Of a stretch of DNA of 38,728 nucleotides, positions 8,822 through 17,230 are shown piece by piece. Source of the stretch: Cloacimonetes bacterium UBA5835 (lineage in GTDB: Bacteria > Cloacimonadota > Cloacimonadia > Cloacimonadales > Cloacimonadaceae); the NCBI GenBank assembly GCA_002432865.1, contig DJGX01000032.1:1-38728 (forward strand), in the 5' to 3' direction. Below the pieces are notes generated by a model that worked only from the letters and a program-made list of their open reading frames with translations, ran no database searches and was not told where the DNA came from. A program made the translations under genes and the position numbers. Numbering within the stretch: position 1 is the stretch's first letter; each line of letters opens with the position of its first letter.

Positions 8822-9892
8822 CTATTCCAATCTCATTGCTAGGCCGATAGCCAAAGCAAGTTGTGGATCTTTTTTATCCTGGAATTTTTCAGGCATTTCC
8901 ACATTGATAAAAGGCATAAAGATCTCTGTTGGAATAGCTACTTTCTCTTCGATAAATTCTTTTAAACCTTTCAGTTTGGCGGTTCCGCCCATAAGATATA
9001 CCTTGCGGAAATCACTGTTTCCTGCTTCTTTTACATAGAAGCGTAAGGAGCGGCGGACTTCTTCAGCAATGGATTCTTCTGTTGATTTCTCAGTAATATC
9101 AAGCATACTAACAGTTTGTATGTTTTCCACAGCAGGGTTTTCGCCTAAACCGAATTCCAGTTTATGGTGTTCAGCTTCATTCCATTCCAGTTGACGTTTA
9201 CGCATAATATCACGAGTAAAATTGTATCCGCCGTATGGAATATCACGAGCAAAGAATTTTGCTTCTGGACCCCAGATAACCATATTTGTTCGGTGAGCAC
9301 CCAGATTTAGTAATACATAAACTCCATCTTCAACAAAAGTATTTAAGATAAAGCTATTGGCTATTGCTAAAGAATCGATATCTACAATATTAGGCGATAA
9401 ACCAACAGTCATCAAAACATTGGTATGCTCGTTTAATAGATCTTTGGAGGTAGCAGCCAGCAGTATATTCATATTGTTGGTTTTCTCTTCCAAATTGATA
9501 ACCTGGTAATCTAAAATCATATCTGATCCGCTGATAGGAATATGTTTTTTGGCTTCAAAAAACAGGGCAGATTCCAGTTCTTCATCAGGAAGGAAGATTG
9601 TTTTGATCTGTTTGATACTGGTGTTATCGCCTCCAATGGATGTAACCAGATGCTTAATATGCTTAGGATTTATCTTAAGCGTTTTCAGCATTTCGTTTAG
9701 CACGGGACCATAACGCTCTGGACCTAAGTCACTTGGAATATATTCCGTTCCAGTTGGAATCGTAGGACTTATTTCATAGTTTAAAAGCTTAAATCCTTCG
9801 TGCAGTTTCTTTAAGTGAACAATTTTAATACTGTGGGTTCCAATATCTATTCCCACAGTTTCTTTAAATCGAACTTGCTTTTTCTTCTTCAT
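8822..9892 (-). CDS. pilM: PilM, actin-like cytoplasmic pilus protein
   Basis: This is an FtsA/PilM-fold protein of 356 residues. The first phosphate-binding loop is VGIDIGTHSIKI (13-24), the second is LLNLGAHRTNMVIW near 195-208, and the adenosine motif LMGGTAKLKGL is near 300. PilM is the cytoplasmic ring component that binds PilN and helps connect the motor ATPases to the periplasmic alignment complex. It lacks membrane segments, as expected. It follows the 647-residue pilin-like gene by 38 bases and opens the pilMNOPQ block. Confidence 0.92.
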   Translation of the reverse strand: MKKKKQVRFKETVGIDIGTHSIKIVHLKKLHEGFKLLNYEISPTIPTGTEYIPSDLGPERYGPVLNEMLKTLKINPKHIKHLVTSIGGDNTSIKQIKTIFLPDEELESALFFEAKKHIPISGSDMILDYQVINLEEKTNNMNILLAATSKDLLNEHTNVLMTVGLSPNIVDIDSLAIANSFILNTFVEDGVYVLLNLGAHRTNMVIWGPEAKFFARDIPYGGYNFTRDIMRKRQLEWNEAEHHKLEFGLGENPAVENIQTVSMLDITEKSTEESIAEEVRRSLRFYVKEAGNSDFRKVYLMGGTAKLKGLKEFIEEKVAIPTEIFMPFINVEMPEKFQDKKDPQLALAIGLAMRLE

Positions 9893-9930
9893 TCTTCCTC
9901 TTTATTTATCATATTATATCACATAGTATT

Positions 9931-11874
9931 CTATATTAAAGTGCGAGGTGGTTTCTTCAAATACCAGCTACCCTGTTCTAAGGGAAGACGTTCCCCCTGC
10001 TTTTTAAAATAAGGCCAGAAGGGTGGCTTCACTGTATACATCCGTGTATCATAGTTGTAGTTCTTTTTATAACCTACACCCGAGCCTGAAGCTCCAGGAT
10101 AATGACGACTCTGTAAAGTAACACCAACAGCAGGATTTTGATATAGTTGAATATTAGTAGCTGTAGTGCCACAAGGTCCACCGCATAAATCTGTAGGCGG
10201 ATTCCAAACACCACTGTTTGATGGGTATTCACTATCATTCATACTTCTATGAACAAAACCACGCCGGCGTTGATTTACTCCTCCCCAAATATTAATTGTT
10301 CCTCTTTCAAGGTAGGGACGAGCTTCCGGCCAAATAGGATTATACCAAGGAAAATCTAGCCAAGCAGGCCATGAATGTGCGGCTGATTGAGGCCAATAGT
10401 TTCGGTGAATATCAATCCAATCAAATACGATCATCCCTGCATCGGGATCATCAGTCGGAGGATTAAATTTCACGGCTGGAATTGAGCCATGAGGATGTTG
10501 ATATTCAAAAGTAAATACACCATCTCCATATCGATCATTTACTCCTTTTCCAAGGGCAGCCATAGCGGCATAAATCCATATACCATTATCTAAATCTCCA
10601 TCCGAACCCATGTTAGTATGAACTCGTAAGGAATCAGAAGGATCACGATAGGCATATTTTATAATAACTGATTGTTCCGAAACCAAGCCAAGCATATCTT
10701 TCTTATTCTGTAAAGGTGAAGCACCTAATGCTGTATCCGTATATGTTAAATCTCCAATAAGCCACATAGTATCAGCGGAAGCCCAAGTTTGGAAGCCTTT
10801 AAATGTTCCTTTTATCCAGAGTTTGCAATTTGCCCAATAAGCACCCCCATTATGGGCAGTCATACTGAAAGGAGTCCAGAGTGTATCTGTTGTCGGAAAG
10901 TAATTAACAGTAGTTGGGGGATCAGTATAAGGATAGCCCATTGGATAATTAGGATATAGTTCCTTGTGTTCTCTTCTTGTTGTAATCTGACCTTGCCAAC
11001 CTGATACTTGTGTGTCATCTACCGTTACCATTAATATTCTGTCTTCACCGCTTGGCCCTATCTGGGATCCAAAAGCTCGAATTTCATTCATATTAGTTGG
11101 AAATTCATATTCATCATAATTTTCGATTAATCCTCCTTGAAAAACATTATCGCGAGGATAGCTTGGCGGAGAAGATATAACTACGCCAGAGGTGGTTACG
11201 ATAGATAAAAAAGTAGGCCAACCATTATTATTTCCGCCACCCAATTGTTTTATCTGAATATCAGTATTACAATGAACAGGACCGTTGATCACATCATACC
11301 CATAGAAATACACATTTGTATCATTAGGTGAGAGCTCACTATCGGTAAAATACATAAATACAGGGCCTGTATCTTGCAATAAAGTTAATTCGCCATATTT
11401 ACGAGTGAGGGATAAATCTCTTCTGCCATAATAAATATCGCTTGTTCCGGTTCTTCCTTCAACCAATGAACGAACTTGATAAAAGGTAATACTTGCTCCA
11501 GTTGGAGTGGCTTGTAATTCACCGCCAACTTCTACATAATCTGCATCAGTTTCCTTATAAATTTTATTTATAAGTGACTGCATAGAATAGAGTTTACGGT
11601 AATTACTTCCATTCATCTGAATTTTTCTGGTAGGAGTTCTTACTCCTCCAACAATATCAGGATCTCTTTTTGCTGCTACAGATAGATATGCTTGACCTCT
11701 ATCTGCTTCTGTTCTCAAAAAGTGAACACTCTGAATGTCTTCCAATTCAGACATAGCAGCTACGCTATTGCGTAGGGCCAAACTGGACATAGTTAATCCA
11801 CTCATAGCACCTATAACTGCCAAGAGCATTGCGATAGCAATATTGCCGCTTTGACTTTTAAGGATGTTTTTCAT
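9931..11874 (-). CDS. Very large GspK/PilX-like pilin-class protein (tip candidate)
   Basis: The 647-residue protein starts with a short basic leader and then NIAIAMLLAVIGAMSGLTM after SQSG, like a class III (prepilin) signal. Glu at mature position 5 is missing, as in GspK, the pseudopilin at the tip of type II secretion filaments. Residues 30-70 continue the pilin helix. The remaining 550 or more residues are rich in Trp, Tyr, Pro, Gly and Asn, with a Cys pair (CGGPC) near residue 565. Normal minor pilins have 150-350 residues. Its place after two prepilin genes and before pilM suggests a tip adhesin or initiating subunit; that is inference. A strong Shine-Dalgarno (aggagg) supports the start. 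Confidence 0.65.
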   Translation of the reverse strand: MKNILKSQSGNIAIAMLLAVIGAMSGLTMSSLALRNSVAAMSELEDIQSVHFLRTEADRGQAYLSVAAKRDPDIVGGVRTPTRKIQMNGSNYRKLYSMQSLINKIYKETDADYVEVGGELQATPTGASITFYQVRSLVEGRTGTSDIYYGRRDLSLTRKYGELTLLQDTGPVFMYFTDSELSPNDTNVYFYGYDVINGPVHCNTDIQIKQLGGGNNNGWPTFLSIVTTSGVVISSPPSYPRDNVFQGGLIENYDEYEFPTNMNEIRAFGSQIGPSGEDRILMVTVDDTQVSGWQGQITTRREHKELYPNYPMGYPYTDPPTTVNYFPTTDTLWTPFSMTAHNGGAYWANCKLWIKGTFKGFQTWASADTMWLIGDLTYTDTALGASPLQNKKDMLGLVSEQSVIIKYAYRDPSDSLRVHTNMGSDGDLDNGIWIYAAMAALGKGVNDRYGDGVFTFEYQHPHGSIPAVKFNPPTDDPDAGMIVFDWIDIHRNYWPQSAAHSWPAWLDFPWYNPIWPEARPYLERGTINIWGGVNQRRRGFVHRSMNDSEYPSNSGVWNPPTDLCGGPCGTTATNIQLYQNPAVGVTLQSRHYPGASGSGVGYKKNYNYDTRMYTVKPPFWPYFKKQGERLPLEQGSWYLKKPPRTLI

Positions 11875-11892
11875 AAATCAACCTCCTGAATT

Positions 11893-12534
11893 TCATGGAG
11901 ATGGTCTATCCATATTTTTCATTGCCATAATAGTATGAAAATGGACTTTTCTATACTCATCTTTTCTAATTTTAACTTTGGCTTTAAGGTCTACATTAAT
12001 AACGCACATTTTCTCATCCGGCTTATAGGCAAAAATGGCATTATTCGCATTTGCGTCACTAATTAAGAAGTCCTCAATTATCACTCTGTCCTTAAGGCCG
12101 GGTTCTGGAAATATGACCTTTGCAGAAGGGGAATCTGTTCCCCGATGTCTGTAATCCATTTTGATTACTCCATCGTGAAGATAATACCTTACAAAATCAT
12201 TTGGATATTTATCTGAAATTGGAGGTTTTATTTCGACTCCGTGACTAACACCTGGAACGGAACTCATCCGAATAAGAGTAATTTCTTTTGCACTGGTTAT
12301 TCCTTCAAATTCTATATCTGAAGAACGAGAACCGATGTGATGGCCATATTTCAGAACATTTAAAAAGGCTACCATATCTTTCTGTAAATCTACATAAGCA
12401 TTCAGCTCTTGATATTTACGAAAAAAGACACCTATTCCCATAGAGGCTGTTACTATTAATATGGATGAGATCGTAATAACAGCTATGGTTTCAAATAATG
12501 TAAATCCCTTTTCATTGAATATGATATGTTTCAT
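11893..12534 (-). CDS. Prepilin-like minor pilin (PilW/GspJ type)
   Basis: The 213-residue protein has the prepilin peptidase site NEKG/FTLFETI with Phe at +1 and Glu at +5, followed by a hydrophobic helix to about residue 33. The C-terminal domain of about 170 residues is not one I recognise. Size and position among the minor pilins fit a PilW/GspJ-like subunit. It lies 8 bases after the preceding prepilin gene and 18 bases before the large GspK-like gene, an arrangement like I-J-K minor pseudopilin clusters. Confidence 0.75.
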   Translation of the reverse strand: MKHIIFNEKGFTLFETIAVITISSILIVTASMGIGVFFRKYQELNAYVDLQKDMVAFLNVLKYGHHIGSRSSDIEFEGITSAKEITLIRMSSVPGVSHGVEIKPPISDKYPNDFVRYYLHDGVIKMDYRHRGTDSPSAKVIFPEPGLKDRVIIEDFLISDANANNAIFAYKPDEKMCVINVDLKAKVKIRKDEYRKVHFHTIMAMKNMDRPSP

Positions 12535-12542
12535 GGCTCGTC

Positions 12543-13019
12543 CTAATCGTAAAAATCTTCGCGCAAACGCACAAAATGTACTTTTTCTGTAACGGGATCA
12601 ACCCAACGGATTTCTCCAATTACATATTGATAACCATATGTATGAGTCATATAGTTCTCAACTTCCCTTCCCACGGATATAGACATCATTCCAGTGACGG
12701 TCAATTCTTCTGTTTTGTCAATTTCTACAGGAACTTCAGTAAACGGTCGGAAAATATTTTCCTTCATATATAGGGTATATTGTTTTTCCAGCTCACCAGT
12801 TAGTAGCAAAGTAGCAACGCGCTGTCTATAATCCTGAGTGATCTTTTTTTCGGCAAACTCTATACCTATATATACAGTAAGGACCATCACCGCCAAAACA
12901 ATGGCGACTACGAGAACTTCAGCCAAACTATACCCTCCCTGAGAACCAAGAACGCTAAAATTAAAGCTTCTTTCATTTGGCGAATTGTTCTCAGGTAGGG
13001 TATGAATATTTTTCTTCAT
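12543..13019 (-). CDS. Prepilin-like minor pilin (PilV/GspI type)
   Basis: The 158-residue protein carries GSQGG/YSLAEVLVVAIVL: a Gly cleavage site, Tyr at +1 and Glu at +5, then a hydrophobic helix. The leader is unusually long (about 29 residues instead of 6-15), with a hydrophilic Asn/Glu-rich N-terminus. The start is supported by tight spacing (2 bases after pilT). Size and place fit a PilV/GspI-like minor pilin. Confidence 0.75.
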   Translation of the reverse strand: MKKNIHTLPENNSPNERSFNFSVLGSQGGYSLAEVLVVAIVLAVMVLTVYIGIEFAEKKITQDYRQRVATLLLTGELEKQYTLYMKENIFRPFTEVPVEIDKTEELTVTGMMSISVGREVENYMTHTYGYQYVIGEIRWVDPVTEKVHFVRLREDFYD

Positions 13020-13021
13020 TC

Positions 13022-14077
13022 CTAAAAACCTGCTCCTGTAGCAAATTGTTTAGGATTATCTGCAAATTGTTCCGCTATTGTTCTTTCTATCAGATTATTC
13101 ATCACCAAGTTATACAAAGATTGATCCCTGGTTTGCATACCTTCTTTTGTACTTGCTTGAATAACAGAAGGTATCTGATAGGTCTTTTCTTCACGAATGA
13201 GATTTCGAACAGCTGCATTAGCTATCATAATCTCAACGGAAGGAACACGACCCTTTCCATCCTTTGTCGGCAAAAGGGTTTGAGCAATAACTGCTTCCAG
13301 TGATTCGGAAAGCATTGAACGAATCTGTTGTTGTTGCTCTTTAGGGAACATATCAATGATACGGTCAATCGATTTTGTACAACTTCCAGTATGCAAAGTT
13401 GCAAACACCAAGTGACCAGTTTCTGCAGCTGTCAACGCTAAGGACACTGTTTCCAGATCGCGCATTTCACCAACCAGAATAACATCAGGATCTTCACGCA
13501 GGGCACTACGCAAGGCAGCAGTAAAGCTCCAAGTATCATGACCAAGCTCACGTTGGTTGATTAAGCTATTTTTACTGCGATGTACAAATTCGATAGGGTC
13601 TTCAACTGTAATAATATGACAGTTACGACCTTCGTTTATGCTATCAATCATTGTAGCTAAAGTAGTAGATTTTCCGCTACCTGTAGGTCCTGTAACCAGG
13701 ATAAGTCCTTTTTCTTTGGTAGTTAAATGTCTTAAAATATCTGGAAGGTGTAATTCCTCATAACTTTTAATTTCATTGGGGATTACACGAAAGGCACAAG
13801 ATACACCATTTATCTGGTGAAATGCATTTACTCTGAATCGGACATCGTTACTCAGCTTAGTTGAGAAGTCAATCTCCAAATTCTTTTTAAATAGTGCCTG
13901 TTGAGATTCATTCATAACTCCGAAAACAAGGGTTTCTACTTCTTCCGGACTTAGAATTGGTAAATTTAGTTTTTTCATACGACCATTTACGCGCACCATA
14001 GGATGAGCGCCAGCAGCTATATGAAGGTCAGAAGCTCCAGCTTCTGCAGTAAAGCGTAATAATTCATGGATTGTCAA
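13022..14077 (-). CDS. pilT: Type IV pilus retraction ATPase PilT
   Basis: The 351-residue protein has the PilT layout: a PAS-like N-terminal domain, Walker A GPTGSGKS (130-137), an Asp box around 158-161, Walker B VILVGEMRD (199-207), a His box TGHLVFATLHT (220-230), and the PilT-specific AIRNLIRE motif in the form AVRNLIRE (289-296) needed for retraction. It has no tetracysteine zinc site, unlike PilB. Its presence argues for a retractable pilus (twitching, DNA uptake or adhesion) rather than a pure secretion system. It follows the pilin gene by 19 bases. Confidence 0.96.
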   Translation of the reverse strand: MTIHELLRFTAEAGASDLHIAAGAHPMVRVNGRMKKLNLPILSPEEVETLVFGVMNESQQALFKKNLEIDFSTKLSNDVRFRVNAFHQINGVSCAFRVIPNEIKSYEELHLPDILRHLTTKEKGLILVTGPTGSGKSTTLATMIDSINEGRNCHIITVEDPIEFVHRSKNSLINQRELGHDTWSFTAALRSALREDPDVILVGEMRDLETVSLALTAAETGHLVFATLHTGSCTKSIDRIIDMFPKEQQQQIRSMLSESLEAVIAQTLLPTKDGKGRVPSVEIMIANAAVRNLIREEKTYQIPSVIQASTKEGMQTRDQSLYNLVMNNLIERTIAEQFADNPKQFATGAGF

Positions 14078-14096
14078 GTTACTATCCTCCTCGGGG

Positions 14097-14534
14097 TTAA
14101 TCGGTTTCCATTCCTCCAGTTTCAGGATTGGTCCAAGTATCTATTCCGTAACCATGGAATTGGGCATCTGTAACATCATACCAAACTTGTTTTCCTTCGC
14201 CACCGGCAAAATCTTGAGTAGAAGTTGCAATGTATTTTTTAGGTGGGTTACCGACAACTTCAAATTTCCAATTTTTAACGGTGCTTTCACCGAGGTTGGC
14301 TTCTTTAAGGGCTTGTTCAACGCTAAAGCCATCTGTTGAACCATTAGTTTGCATATAGATATCATAAGTCTTACGAATGGTGTTTATTGCAGTTTGGGCT
14401 TCTGTACTACGAGATTTTTCTACATAACGAAGATAACGGGGAACGGCTAAGGCCGCCAGAATGGCTACAATAATAACCACCACTAAGATTTCGATTAGGG
14501 TAAAACCCTTTTGGTTTTTCAGTTTCCTGAGCAT
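14097..14534 (-). CDS. pilA: Major type IV pilin or GspG-like pilin
   Basis: This is a classical prepilin: a ten-residue basic leader MLRKLKNQKG, cleavage before FTLIEILVVV (Phe +1, Glu +5), a long hydrophobic helix, then a short globular domain. The total is 145 residues. No cysteine is present, so the usual disulfide-bonded D-region of PilA is absent; in that respect it resembles GspG or short pilins of non-proteobacteria. It is the first gene of the operon, with a strong Shine-Dalgarno (aggagga) and a sigma-54-type promoter 45 bases upstream, as expected of a highly expressed major subunit. Confidence 0.9.
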   Translation of the reverse strand: MLRKLKNQKGFTLIEILVVVIIVAILAALAVPRYLRYVEKSRSTEAQTAINTIRKTYDIYMQTNGSTDGFSVEQALKEANLGESTVKNWKFEVVGNPPKKYIATSTQDFAGGEGKQVWYDVTDAQFHGYGIDTWTNPETGGMETD

Positions 14535-14578
14535 TTTTTTATCCTCCTACAGGAATGTTTTTTTACTTTTATATATAT

Positions 14579-14594
14579 GCACAATGCGTGCCAA
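14579..14594 (-). promoter_or_regulatory. Sigma-54-type -24/-12 promoter of the pilus operon
   Basis: On the - strand the sequence TTGGCACGCATTGTGCA matches the RpoN consensus YTGGCACG-N4-TTGCW with one mismatch. The invariant GG (14592-14591) and GC (14580-14579) are exactly 10 bases apart. The predicted start near 14567 gives a leader of about 33 bases that includes the Shine-Dalgarno. pilA is sigma-54-controlled through PilS/PilR in many Gram-negatives. No regulator gene is in this window. Confidence 0.7.
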
Positions 14595-14768
14595 ATCCCA
14601 ATTAAAAATTTAAATAATTGAAAATAGGGAGAGTGTAAACAGCTATAGCACAAGAAAAAGCGTTGTTTGGTTATATAGTTCGGCGAATGTTGAAAACCGA
14701 GATAAGCAAATTATGGGCAACCTGAAAAAGTAAAAAAGAATCGCAGATATTTAAACTATAAATGCTTT

Positions 14769-14798
14769 TTCAAAATCGTATATACCTTATAGTATAAA
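14769..14798 (+). promoter_or_regulatory. Possible sigma-70 promoter of the foldase gene
   Basis: TTCAAA (14769-14774), an 18-base spacer and TATAAA (14793-14798) would start transcription near 14805, about 65 bases before the ATG. The match is moderate. Confidence 0.35.
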
Positions 14799-14870
14799 AC
14801 AACACTTGACTTCTTTTACTATCTTACAACTTTGTCTCACAGACAAAAATAATTTATTAAGGAGCATACG

Positions 14871-16910
14871 ATGTCCCGATCTTTAAGTTTCTACCTTGGG
14901 TTGCTCTTACTGTGTATCAATATTACTTTTTTAGGAGCAGATAATACCCCTAAACCTGTTAGCAATGATAAGCGAATAAATGAAACGGATATTTTAGCGG
15001 AATTTGATGGCGGAGTAATAACCCGTAAAGATGTTGAAGCTAAAATTTCCAAACTTCCTGTTCAATACCAAGCGCGTTATAAAACAGTTGAAGGTCAGAC
15101 GGAAGTTTTAAATGCTATGGCTATGGAAGAAGTTTTTTATAAAAAAGCTCAACAAATGGGACTGGAAAATGATCCTATTGTTTTGGAGCGAATAGCCAAT
15201 ATTGAAAAGCGTTTTTACATCCAGGAATATTATAAAAGGAATGTAAGTGATTTAGTAGTTATTACAGAAGACGATCTACAATCCTATTATAATCAAAATA
15301 TGTCCCAATTTTATCTTAATCCCTATATTGAAATAGATTATCTTCAAGCTGCTGATGAGAATGAAGCAAAAAAAGCATTGGAAGAATTAAAAAAAGGTGT
15401 TTCATTTGCTGAGGTCTCCGATAAATATAACCAAAATACTTATGCCAAGGGTTTGAAAGGTAGAATAAAAAACATTCGTTTAAATGGAAATATTCCAGGT
15501 ATTGGCAACGATTACGAGTTAGAAAATCTTATTCGTACTTCTAAAGTAGATTCTCTATCTTTTATTGGACCAGTGAACACTTCTTACGGATGGCATATTT
15601 TCCGTACTGTTAATTGGGTAGACGGGCGTCAAAAAGATTTTTCTGAAGTAAAGCAAGAAATCGAACAGCGGCTGCGTCCTCTGAAAGAAAGAGAATTATT
15701 GGATTCTATCATAGAGAATTCTAAGATCAAGTATGCAGTTGTTATCGATAGCTCTTTAGTAAACACAATCACTCTTGATGTTAATAAACGGAATAATAAT
15801 AACCCTATTCTGGATAATGTAGTTCTTAGTTCCAGTGATCCAGATTTACGATTCACCGTGAGGCAGTTATTACAAATTTACGATAAGCTATCACCTCAGG
15901 AACAACAATTCGTTATCAAGGGTGGTGGAATTAACCTGTTAATAAATCAAGAGCTCACTCAATATTTGATGTATCTGGAAGCTAAGGCAGCTGGCTATGA
16001 TAAATATATTGCTGATAATGAAGATTACTTGCAAGCAAAACGTGCCTATATCTTACGCAGAGCTTATGAAAAACTTATTACCGAGAATATTGAAATCAGC
16101 GATGAAGAAATTGCTCAACGCTATGAACGGGATAGAGAACAGTTTTCCTCTCCCGAATATCGCACTATTGAAGTCCTCTTCTTTAAAGATAAAAAAACAG
16201 CTGAAAAAGCACTGAAAAAATACAGCAAAGCCTATAAGAAAAATAACGAAAAAGCAATGCAAGATGTAATTAAGAAATATTCAATCAAACCGAATAACGC
16301 TATTATGGATTATCAATATAGAAATGGAATCATAACTGGTCTGGGCGATGATGCAAAATTTTCTAATATGATTTGGGATAATCCCGTTGGATATTTGAGC
16401 CCCGTTTTTACTACTGCAAAAGGGGATATTGTTTTCTTCAGGACAATTAAAGAAACTCCCAAAGTTTATAAGAGTAAATTGGAAGTAGAACCTCGCATCT
16501 ATGGAATGCTGAAAGCCGAAAAAGAAAAAGCAAAGCAAGCAGAAGTTACTGAAAACCTCTATGTGGAATTTAATATGAAAAAATATCCTGAACGTATCAC
16601 TCTTACTATGACAGCCGAAGAACTTTTTACCCAAGCAGATAATGCTGCTAGACAACGAAACTATAGAGACGCTATTGTTTATTACGACCAAATTATTAAT
16701 CACTATAAAAATAATGTTGATGACTATAAAGCATCTTTTATGAAAGCATTCCTGGTTGCTGAAGAAATGAAACAAACAGATCTGGCTTTACAACTTTTCC
16801 GTGAATTCTTGCAAAAATATCCTACAGGCGATCTAAATGAATCTGCTCAATTTATGATTGATTCCTTGGAAGGAAAAATTCCGGAACACTTTGAACCTGT
16901 GGAAGATTAA
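14871..16910 (+). CDS. Exported parvulin-type peptidyl-prolyl isomerase / foldase (PpiC/SurA-like)
   Basis: The 679-residue protein has an N-terminal signal peptide (hydrophobic 8-22). A SurA_N-like helical chaperone region (about 42-145) precedes a parvulin domain at about 152-248, recognisable by KKGVSFAEVSDKYNQ and GPVNTSYGWHIFR. A second, degenerate parvulin-like segment (about 425-535) is followed by a TPR-like C-terminus (585-675). It should act in the periplasm on outer-membrane or secreted proteins. The Shine-Dalgarno (aaggag) is well placed. It is the only + strand gene here, divergent from the pilus operon, and ends at its own terminator. A link to pilus or secretin assembly is suggested only by position. 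Confidence 0.85.
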   Translation: MSRSLSFYLGLLLLCINITFLGADNTPKPVSNDKRINETDILAEFDGGVITRKDVEAKISKLPVQYQARYKTVEGQTEVLNAMAMEEVFYKKAQQMGLENDPIVLERIANIEKRFYIQEYYKRNVSDLVVITEDDLQSYYNQNMSQFYLNPYIEIDYLQAADENEAKKALEELKKGVSFAEVSDKYNQNTYAKGLKGRIKNIRLNGNIPGIGNDYELENLIRTSKVDSLSFIGPVNTSYGWHIFRTVNWVDGRQKDFSEVKQEIEQRLRPLKERELLDSIIENSKIKYAVVIDSSLVNTITLDVNKRNNNNPILDNVVLSSSDPDLRFTVRQLLQIYDKLSPQEQQFVIKGGGINLLINQELTQYLMYLEAKAAGYDKYIADNEDYLQAKRAYILRRAYEKLITENIEISDEEIAQRYERDREQFSSPEYRTIEVLFFKDKKTAEKALKKYSKAYKKNNEKAMQDVIKKYSIKPNNAIMDYQYRNGIITGLGDDAKFSNMIWDNPVGYLSPVFTTAKGDIVFFRTIKETPKVYKSKLEVEPRIYGMLKAEKEKAKQAEVTENLYVEFNMKKYPERITLTMTAEELFTQADNAARQRNYRDAIVYYDQIINHYKNNVDDYKASFMKAFLVAEEMKQTDLALQLFREFLQKYPTGDLNESAQFMIDSLEGKIPEHFEPVED

Positions 16911-16981
16911 TAATATATGTACATAAAACGCTGGCTTTAAAATTCTAAGCTGGCGAGAATAAAATAAGCAGCTATATATAT

Positions 16982-17015
16982 AAGGAAGAATGGAATACCG
17001 TCATTCTTCCTTTTT
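16982..17015 (+). terminator. Rho-independent terminator of the foldase gene
   Basis: An 11-bp perfect stem (aaggaagaatg with cattcttcctt), a 9-base loop and a T-run at 17011-17015 lie about 70 bases after the stop codon. Confidence 0.88.
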
Positions 17016-17110
17016 CTATTCAACAATCCTAATAATGCTGCCCACAGCCCTAAACATAAATATAGTCTATAAATCGCTATTCCTTCTTTATTACTTGCGC
17101 TGTAGTTGTA

Positions 17111-17145
17111 GTGCTGATGTTGGGAATTTTGCCCAGTATCAGCAC
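17111..17145. repeat. Two-part palindrome downstream of the bat operon
   Basis: gtgctgat (17111-17118) pairs perfectly with atcagcac (17138-17145). Inside, after a 2 x 2 internal loop, tggg pairs with ccca around a 7-base loop. No T-run follows on either strand, so it is not a typical terminator. It could be a REP-like dispersed element or an mRNA 3' end shared by the two convergent transcripts. Confidence 0.6.
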
Positions 17146-17230
17146 GGCAGCCCTACCGTAGATACTAAGGAAGAGATAAGCTGGAATTATAAGTAAAAGA
17201 ATGATTGCAGAAATAACTAACAGATGGTAA

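Larger units (their letters stand above)
14535..14870. other. Divergent intergenic region between pilA and the foldase gene
   Basis: This 336-base AT-rich region contains no credible gene. It holds the sigma-54-type site for pilA near 14579-14594 and a possible sigma-70 site for the + strand gene near 14769-14798. The middle (14600-14760) would be the place for activator binding sites, but I see no clear inverted repeat there. Confidence 0.6.
16911..17230. other. Intergenic region between convergent transcripts
   Basis: This 320-base stretch separates the + strand foldase gene from the end of the - strand bat operon. It contains the foldase terminator (16982-17015) and a strong hairpin at 17111-17145. 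No clear T-tailed terminator for the bat operon is visible, and I see no credible gene. Confidence 0.6.

Noticed and set aside
12977..13303. 108-codon open frame on the + strand over pilT
   Set aside because: It is antisense to the conserved C-terminal part of pilT and has no recognisable features.
331..14534. Type II secretion system rather than type IV pilus
   Set aside because: pilT with its AVRNLIRE retraction motif and a pilM-N-O-P block favour a retractable pilus, though several subunits are shared between the two families.
14806..14811. TTGACT as -35 box of the foldase gene
   Set aside because: No acceptable -10 lies 15-18 bases downstream; the TTCAAA/TATAAA pair upstream fits better.
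16281..16775. 164-codon open frame on the - strand inside the foldase gene
   Set aside because: It is antisense to a clearly coding gene, has a low-complexity Phe/Ser/Ile-rich composition and no domain or Shine-Dalgarno.
16990..17196. 68-codon open frame on the + strand after the foldase gene
   Set aside because: It begins inside the terminator stem, spans a palindrome and has no Shine-Dalgarno.
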